From positions 165,083-229,082 of the forward strand of contig DATMRS010000008.1 in assembly GCA_035566015.1 (NCBI GenBank): a stretch of 64,000 nucleotides of DNA, read 5' to 3'. Shown here in pieces: positions 59,256 to 64,000 of the stretch. Every line of letters starts with the position of its first letter. The first letter of the stretch is position 1. Under the pieces are notes generated by a model. The model made no database searches. It was not told the DNA's origin and saw nothing but the letters and a program-made list of their open reading frames with translations. Source of the stretch: DATMRS01 sp035566015 (GTDB lineage: Bacteria > Pseudomonadota > Alphaproteobacteria > Sphingomonadales > Sphingomonadaceae). The translations under genes were made by a program, and so were the position numbers.

Positions 59256-59513
59256 TCAAAACCACCATTCCCACCATCGCAGCGGTCGACCATCCATCGC
59301 CCGGGATAGACCGAAGAGTGCGCGAGCCATTTCGCGTTGGACTCGCTTGACGCTCGTTCCGGTGACCCGGGCGATTTCAGCGTAGCTGAGATCATCGACC
59401 CGCTGCGCCAGAAACACCTCGCGGGGGAAGCGCGGCAATGTCTCCAGTGCGGCTTCAAGACGGGCAAGCAGCTCGGTGTCGATCGGCTCCCCGTCGGTGG
59501 CATCGTCAGGCAT
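59256..59513 (-). CDS. Sigma-70 region 4-like DNA-binding protein
   Basis: An 85-residue protein that consists essentially of sigma region 4: LEAALETLPRFPREVFLAQR, then DDLSYAEIARVTGTSVKRVQ, a helix-turn-helix that in sigma factors reads the -35 element. Region 2 is absent, so it cannot be a complete sigma factor. The tail is Trp-rich (RWWEWWF). The start overlaps the stop of the Tat-exported protein gene by 8 bases (ATGCCTGA), a sign of coupling. It may control transfer or accessory genes. Confidence 0.7.
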   Translation of the reverse strand: MPDDATDGEPIDTELLARLEAALETLPRFPREVFLAQRVDDLSYAEIARVTGTSVKRVQREMARALFGLSRAMDGRPLRWWEWWF

Positions 59514-60099
59514 GGCGCCGCCCCCACCAAGTCGGCCGCGGGTGTCCCGTGACGCGGCGCACATGGTCCAACAGGTTGCGGGTAAGCCGACAGATATCGT
59601 CGTGGCTGAACGGCCCGTCCTCGGGCTTCCTGCCACTTTGCTGCGACATGGCATTCCATTTCCAATACGGCGTCAAAATCGCGGCAAGCAATTCGATCTC
59701 CGCGCCTCGGTGTCCCAGGCCGGTCGCGTTGGCGTAGGCGAGCGATTTGGCGACGCGGTGGCCGATGTTTCGTGCGCACCATTGATCATCGAAACCCACG
59801 TCGAGAAGATGCGAACTCAGCCCGAGTTGGAGGACAATACCGGTTTGGTAGAGCAAGTCGTCACGGCCTCGGCGGAACCCGGCCTCGGTGCCCGCAAAGA
59901 ATTCTTCGGCATTGTGATATCGAAACTCGCTGCGGCTCCGCCCCTTCTCGGTTCTGGTCAGGGTAATCGGCTCGTCGCCCCAAGCCGCGAATTCACGGTT
60001 CAGGGCTTCTAACGAGGGAGCAGCGACGACGGTCGCTGATGTGGCGGCAAACGCACCAAGAAACGCGCGCCGCGAGTGAGCGGAACTGATCGCGCCCAT
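59506..60099 (-). CDS. Tat-exported hypothetical protein
   Basis: A 197-residue protein with a twin-arginine leader SRRAFLGAFAATSATVVAAP (about residues 8-27). The mature part is neutral with no recognised motif; it contains a segment GFRRGRDDLLYQTGIVLQLG and a histidine-containing stretch SHDDICRLTRNLLDHV. GGAGGT lies 4 bases before ATG 60099, which decides the start over ATG 60111 and 60222. It shares a message with the sigma-like gene. Role unknown. Confidence 0.65.
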   Translation of the reverse strand: MGAISSAHSRRAFLGAFAATSATVVAAPSLEALNREFAAWGDEPITLTRTEKGRSRSEFRYHNAEEFFAGTEAGFRRGRDDLLYQTGIVLQLGLSSHLLDVGFDDQWCARNIGHRVAKSLAYANATGLGHRGAEIELLAAILTPYWKWNAMSQQSGRKPEDGPFSHDDICRLTRNLLDHVRRVTGHPRPTWWGRRHA

Positions 60100-60604
60100 A
60101 TGCACCTCCATGTCCGCATCCAGCGGATGAGGCGGAAGTGACAGGATGGATGCGGCACGATCCCGAACTCCCGCGCGCTGGGCGCGGGAGTCGCCGGGGC
60201 TGGTAACATGATCCGAAGACATGCGCCGCCGTCTTTAGCCCCGAAGAGCCTGGACATACACAACGGCACCCCGGAAACTTGGCGTTTCCGAAGACTGATT
60301 TCGGATCGGGATTACCAGTCCCGGCGCTGCCCTTTTCGCAGCGCGGCGTAAATGTATGCTCCGTTCTGATTTTGGGCAAGCGGGCGACCGACCAAGTTTC
60401 CCGCGGCGTTAGGCCCCGAAGAACGCAAAATAGGGTTTCATCTCGGATTGATCCTCGTGCCGGCAGAACAAATTATCGAAGCTGGTTGACGGAGGATACC
60501 TCGCGAAGGCCGCTTTCGCGGCAAGGTCTAACCTTGCACGGTACGGGGCGCTCGCTAAGCAGGAGCATGCGAACTGGCTGAAATTAAAGGGGGACGAGAG
60601 CACC
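60100..60604. other. 505-base gap with an in-frame coding-like extension at its right end
   Basis: No complete gene is seen. From about 60453 the frame of the next gene is open leftward for about 50 codons and reads like protein (KLVDGGYLAKAAFAARSN, then GALAKQEHANWLKLKGDE) but offers no ATG, GTG or TTG. A TGA closes it at about 60448-60450. This may be the remnant of a truncated 5' end, or a junction between two modules. Confidence 0.45.
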
Positions 60605-61468
60605 GTGGATACGATTGGCTATCCCTTGCCGAATGAGTTGACCCAAGGGACCATCTTCACCTGTGCAACATCCGAGGACTATCTCGTCGCTGCGCCTCAC
60701 GGACTGGTAATTACAGCCCGATGCGACGTCGCACACGGGAAGGCCCCGGTCATCAGTTACGTACCGCTGGTTAGCTTCCGCGCATGGCTCTTCTGTGACG
60801 GTTTGAGGCTTCTGGCGTTGCGTGTGATCGCCGCGAGCCGGGGCGCGATGAGGGCCGCACTACGCGAGGCCGGGCTGGCTGGGTCTATGATCGACACGCT
60901 TTCCGCCGAAGCTTTGCGCGAGCAATTGGCGACGATGACTGAGAAAGCTGAACGGAAGGCGGCCAAGCGATATGCCGACGCCGAGGCACAAAAGAACTTA
61001 GCCGAGGCGGCGCTCGCCGCTGTCCCGGCGACAAAGCTTGCGGCGGACTTGTTCGATGCCCAACCGAAAGAATACCAGCGAATGTTGCACGAGCTGCTCT
61101 CGAACAGCATCTCGGACTATCACTTCGTCGAGCGCTCTGAACCCGGGGAAATCTGCGAGGGCTACGTGGCATTACTACGCGAGATACGTTACCTCCCAGT
61201 AGCCCTGGCGAGCGAGCTGAAGGACGGCATTGATTTTCAGCGCTTCGCGGAGCTCTGCAGCGAACAGCCAAGGTACAGCGACAAGTTAACGATAAGCGAC
61301 GAGGAGCAATATGCGATGCCAGTCGGCTTGTTAAAATCGCCATTCATCGAGCTGTTTATGCAACGCTTTACGAGCCTTTACGCTAGGATCGGCGTCACCG
61401 ATTTTTCGCCCGAGCTGATGAGTTCGCTGCGCGGGATTGTGCCATTCAACCTCGGAGACGCCGCATGA
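60605..61468 (+). CDS. Uncharacterised protein coupled to a helicase
   Basis: A 287-residue protein of no family I recognise. It starts GTG (60605), with AAAGGGGG 12 bases upstream. Residues 1-60 look like a beta-rich domain (GTIFTCATSEDYLVAAPHGL, then VITARCDVAHGKAPVISYVP). Residues about 85-150 form a charged helical or coiled region (LREQLATMTEKAERKAAKR), and the rest is mixed. Its stop overlaps the helicase start by 4 bases (ATGA), so the two proteins are made together and probably interact. The frame is open upstream without a start codon. Confidence 0.6.
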   Translation: MDTIGYPLPNELTQGTIFTCATSEDYLVAAPHGLVITARCDVAHGKAPVISYVPLVSFRAWLFCDGLRLLALRVIAASRGAMRAALREAGLAGSMIDTLSAEALREQLATMTEKAERKAAKRYADAEAQKNLAEAALAAVPATKLAADLFDAQPKEYQRMLHELLSNSISDYHFVERSEPGEICEGYVALLREIRYLPVALASELKDGIDFQRFAELCSEQPRYSDKLTISDEEQYAMPVGLLKSPFIELFMQRFTSLYARIGVTDFSPELMSSLRGIVPFNLGDAA

Positions 61469-63753
61469 AGTTCCTCGCAATCAGACGAGACGCGGCGGAG
61501 GAGATCATCGCGGAACGCGTCCTCCAGTCGAATGACTTCCCGGAGGGTCGCCAGCTCGCACTTCACTTGCGGTCGGGATCAATCGACGATGTTGGATCGA
61601 GGATCTCAGTCAAGAAAACGAAGCACGGGACAGTCGCTTACGGGAGAAACGCTACGGAACAGCATTTCGTTGTTTTCGACCTTGATGAGAGCCGAATCTT
61701 CTCAGAAGCGACGAACGAGCAGGCTCTCCTTTATCTTCAGCGCGTGTTGCGGTTTGCAATCAAGTTCTGGGACAAGGGCGTCCTCACTCCGGCGGAGAAG
61801 GTGCTGAGCGCCACGACCGCGGCGGTGTTTCCCTATCCCCTAAGTCAAAAGACCGGAGTGCGCATCGCGCTCGACCTGAACCCCGACGTGGAGCGACTGG
61901 CGAAGCGCGGCAGGTCAGGGCGCTACTTGCTCGTTTATAAGATTGGTACCGATCAGGGGGATGGACCGCAGGAGACCGCGAGCGTCGCGACGTTCCGTAA
62001 GTTCTTGGACGATCTTGACGGCCTCGGCACAAAGCTTGAGGCGACAGCGGCAAAGACTCCGCCTGAATGGGAGACCAATTTTTCAAGCACCTCCTTGGGA
62101 GCGCTTCACTCCAAGGTCGATATCCACCAAGGATACGAAACCTGGATGCGATTGTTAACCGAGGACCAGAAAAAGTTTATACTCGCCCCGCTGGTGCATC
62201 CGGTCCGGATTGATGGACCAGCGGGCACCGGGAAGACCGCGTCGTTGTCGCTTGCCGCGATCCATTCGATGCGACAAGCGGCAAGCGACGATCGAGAATA
62301 TCAAGCGATTTTCATTACACACAGCGAAGCCAGCAGGCGTAGTATATCGACCGTTCTTGAAGCGATGGGCGGCGATCATTTCATGCCACAACAGGCGTCT
62401 ATCCGACGTTTGCGCGTCGAGACGCTGCAAAGCTACTGCAGCGGTCTATTGAGGCAAGAAATTTCCGAGACCGAGTTTGTCGATACCGACGCGTATGATG
62501 CGAAGCAGCTGCAGCTGATGTATGTTGACGAAGCGCTGCGCCAAGTTGAAAACGAATTTGAATCCTACGCAAGATTCATGTCGACAGAATTTAAGGCTTA
62601 CATGGAGAGCGAGGAGGATGAATTTAAGATTCCTCTTATTCAACACGAAATATCTGTCGTAATTAAAGGACGCGCCAAGGAGAACTTGGACACCTACAAA
62701 AGAATTCCACCCATCCCTTCTGCACTGCCAGTGAGCAGCGAAGGAGACAAAGCTTTCGTCTGGCGGATATACGAGCGTTACCGTGAGCAGCTCGTGGCGG
62801 GAGGCCAGTTCGACACGGACGACGTTGTCCTCTCTGCCTTAAGCCAGCTCTCTACACCGATTTGGCGTCGGAGGCGCGTGCGTGACGGCTTCGACGCTAT
62901 TTTCGTCGACGAGACGCATCTATTCAACATGAACGAACTGTCGGTCTTCCACCACTTAACTCGTTCGGAGAACTCATTCCCGATCGCCTTCGCCGTGGAT
63001 CGCTCCCAGGCAATCGGCGATAGGGGTTGGGCAGACGACATAGACGTTGCCTCTCTGATGCCATCGTCGGAAGAGCGTTCGTCAAGTACCACGATCAACG
63101 TAAGGGGCATCTTTCGGAGTTCGCCTGACATCGTAAACCTCGCCTTCAGCATCACATCATCCGGGGCGAGCCTTTTTACGAACTTTCAAGACCCCATGGC
63201 GCTCGCCCACAGCAACATGACGTTTGAGGAGGAGAAGAAGGCGAAACGTCCGTATTACGTCGGCTACCCGACCGACGAAGCTATGGTAAGTGCGGCACTA
63301 ACAGTGGCCGAAGAAATGCGCGTTTCGATGGGCGCATCCAAGGGAGACGTTGCGGTCGTCGTGTTCGATGAAAGCCTCTTCCACGACCTTGAGAGGAGAT
63401 CAGTCGAGGAAAATCGCCCAGTCGAGATCCTCAAACATCGCGGCGATCCCGAGGTGGCAAGACGAGCAAGGAGCACTGGCCGCTTCGTCCTATCTCTTCC
63501 AGACTATGTGGGCGGCCTAGAGTTCGATGGCGTGGTACTGGTCGGCGTAGATGACGGGAGGGTGCCGCCGTCGCTCAACAGCCATCACTCCCAAAGCAAA
63601 GCCTATCTGACGTTCGCTGCACACAACAAACTGTACGTGGCGGTCACGCGCGCGCGGTATCAGGTAGCCATCCTCGGCGTGCAGGCGAGGGGACCTAGCG
63701 TCATCCTCAACAGTGCGCTGGAGGTGGGGGCGCTTGAGAGGCGCGACGGCTAG
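61465..63753 (+). CDS. Superfamily I (UvrD-like) helicase with novel N-terminal domain
   Basis: A 762-residue protein. The first 220 residues are not recognised. The motor then shows SF1 motifs in order: Q motif LTEDQKKFI, motif I GPAGTGKT (251-258), motif II IFVDETH (unusual; UvrD has DEAQD-type), motif III-like AVDRSQAIGDRGW, motif IV-like VRGIFRSSPDIV, motif V GGLEFDGVVLVGV, and motif VI KLYVAVTRAR. A long insert (about 330-450) separates motifs Ia and II. There is no attached nuclease motif. Codon use is more A/T-rich than in the core genes. Paired with the preceding unknown gene. Confidence 0.8.
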   Translation: MKFLAIRRDAAEEIIAERVLQSNDFPEGRQLALHLRSGSIDDVGSRISVKKTKHGTVAYGRNATEQHFVVFDLDESRIFSEATNEQALLYLQRVLRFAIKFWDKGVLTPAEKVLSATTAAVFPYPLSQKTGVRIALDLNPDVERLAKRGRSGRYLLVYKIGTDQGDGPQETASVATFRKFLDDLDGLGTKLEATAAKTPPEWETNFSSTSLGALHSKVDIHQGYETWMRLLTEDQKKFILAPLVHPVRIDGPAGTGKTASLSLAAIHSMRQAASDDREYQAIFITHSEASRRSISTVLEAMGGDHFMPQQASIRRLRVETLQSYCSGLLRQEISETEFVDTDAYDAKQLQLMYVDEALRQVENEFESYARFMSTEFKAYMESEEDEFKIPLIQHEISVVIKGRAKENLDTYKRIPPIPSALPVSSEGDKAFVWRIYERYREQLVAGGQFDTDDVVLSALSQLSTPIWRRRRVRDGFDAIFVDETHLFNMNELSVFHHLTRSENSFPIAFAVDRSQAIGDRGWADDIDVASLMPSSEERSSSTTINVRGIFRSSPDIVNLAFSITSSGASLFTNFQDPMALAHSNMTFEEEKKAKRPYYVGYPTDEAMVSAALTVAEEMRVSMGASKGDVAVVVFDESLFHDLERRSVEENRPVEILKHRGDPEVARRARSTGRFVLSLPDYVGGLEFDGVVLVGVDDGRVPPSLNSHHSQSKAYLTFAAHNKLYVAVTRARYQVAILGVQARGPSVILNSALEVGALERRDG

Positions 63754-63959
63754 ACGCAAGCGCGCTCGCTGGAGAACGTGGCAACTCGATGAACTGATGC
63801 AGGCAGGATTGAGTCACCTTTTTGATCTGCCATACTTAAGCAGTCGAGCCGCTTTCCGCCGTATCCCTCCGGCGGGGGCCGCCTTGCGGTGATGCGGTGA
63901 TCGGCCGAGTTAGCACTGGTGCAGGCGTGAGTGTTTGTATCGGTGTTAGCGACGGTGCG

Positions 63960-64000
63960 ATGGCCCAGATGACGATCATTTCCGGTGTTGAACGGCGGCG
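63960..64000 (+). CDS. Start of a possible IS66-type TnpA accessory gene (partial)
   Basis: The last 41 bases read M-A-Q-M-T-I-I-S-G-V-E-R-R-R and leave the window. The SGVERRR opening resembles the N-terminus of IS66-family TnpA accessory proteins. Only 14 residues are visible and no terminal inverted repeat is recognised, so this is tentative. The 200 bases before it (63757-63959) hold no gene. Confidence 0.35.
   Translation, partial: MAQMTIISGVERR

Larger units (their letters stand above)
46634..64000. mobile_element. Integrated mobilizable island (left end at tRNA-Glu, continues beyond window)
   Basis: From the tRNA 3' end onward the gene set switches to defence and mobilization. The island holds a restriction-modification operon, nurA-herA, AIPR, a TraA relaxase with oriT and tra genes, and a helicase pair. 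The palindromic elements frequent in the first 42 kb do not occur here, and A/T content is locally higher (for example 48.1-49.7 kb and 61.5-63.7 kb). The first 230 bases after the tRNA contain no gene. No integrase and no second copy of the tRNA 3' end are seen, so the right boundary lies outside. The whole could be one element or several nested ones. Confidence 0.7.

Noticed and set aside
60279..60581. 100-residue plus-strand open frame in the 505-base gap
   Set aside because: No ribosome site or domain, and it overlaps the coding-like extension in another frame.
46634..64000. Right attachment site of the island within the window
   Set aside because: I looked for a second copy of the tRNA 3' end and saw none; the boundary must lie outside, or the copy has diverged.

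Overview
The window reads as chromosomal DNA from a high-GC alphaproteobacterium, most likely a member of the Sphingomonadaceae. The reasons are gene content and order: tonB-exbB-exbD-exbD, purC-purS-purQ, a GNAT/DUF1285/NUDIX/cca operon, a DUF2336 gene beside a histidine kinase, and a TraA-DUF6118 mobilization module. This placement rests on family recognition, not on a database search.

Positions 1 to about 46,560 are core-like. In order they hold an aromatic-acid-type MFS transporter and hisC; a dGTPase, an amidase and a DUF4336 protein; a thiolase and an orphan KdpD-type kinase whose phosphoacceptor histidine is replaced by Asp; a probable polysaccharide O-acetylation cluster (two SGNH proteins, an MBOAT acyltransferase and a small membrane protein); parC and a GGDEF-EAL protein; the cca operon; a pteridine-reductase-like SDR with folB; the TonB energy-transduction operon; a signalling cluster (coiled-coil membrane protein, degenerate Hpt protein, NTP-transferase-like membrane protein, DUF2336, histidine kinase); gltA, gltX, comEC and RidA; the purCSQ operon; a CAP protein, a dienelactone hydrolase, a copper ATPase with its CueR-type regulator, and a VOC protein. 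Nine palindromic elements of about 80 to 96 bp are scattered between these genes, often between convergent pairs.

A tRNA-Glu(CTC) gene at 46558-46633 marks a sharp change. Everything to its right (46634 to 64000, continuing past the window) looks like a mobile island: the dispersed palindromes stop, and the genes are for defence and DNA transfer. The first part is a restriction-modification operon (vsr, cytosine-5 methyltransferase, Mrr/AspBHI-like endonuclease), divergent from a nurA-herA pair, followed by a convergent AIPR-family gene. The second part is a MOBQ/Ti-type mobilization module (DUF6118, TraA relaxase-helicase, an oriT-like site, TraC-like and TraD-like genes) with a small sigma-region-4 protein translationally coupled to a Tat-exported protein. 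The third part is an uncharacterised protein coupled by an ATGA overlap to an unusual superfamily I helicase, a candidate defence pair. The right edge may enter an IS66-type element. No integrase is visible inside the window.

The strongest leads are the compound defence locus (46866-54889), the unknown-plus-helicase pair (60605-63753), the oriT, and the two phosphorelay proteins with lost phosphoacceptor histidines.
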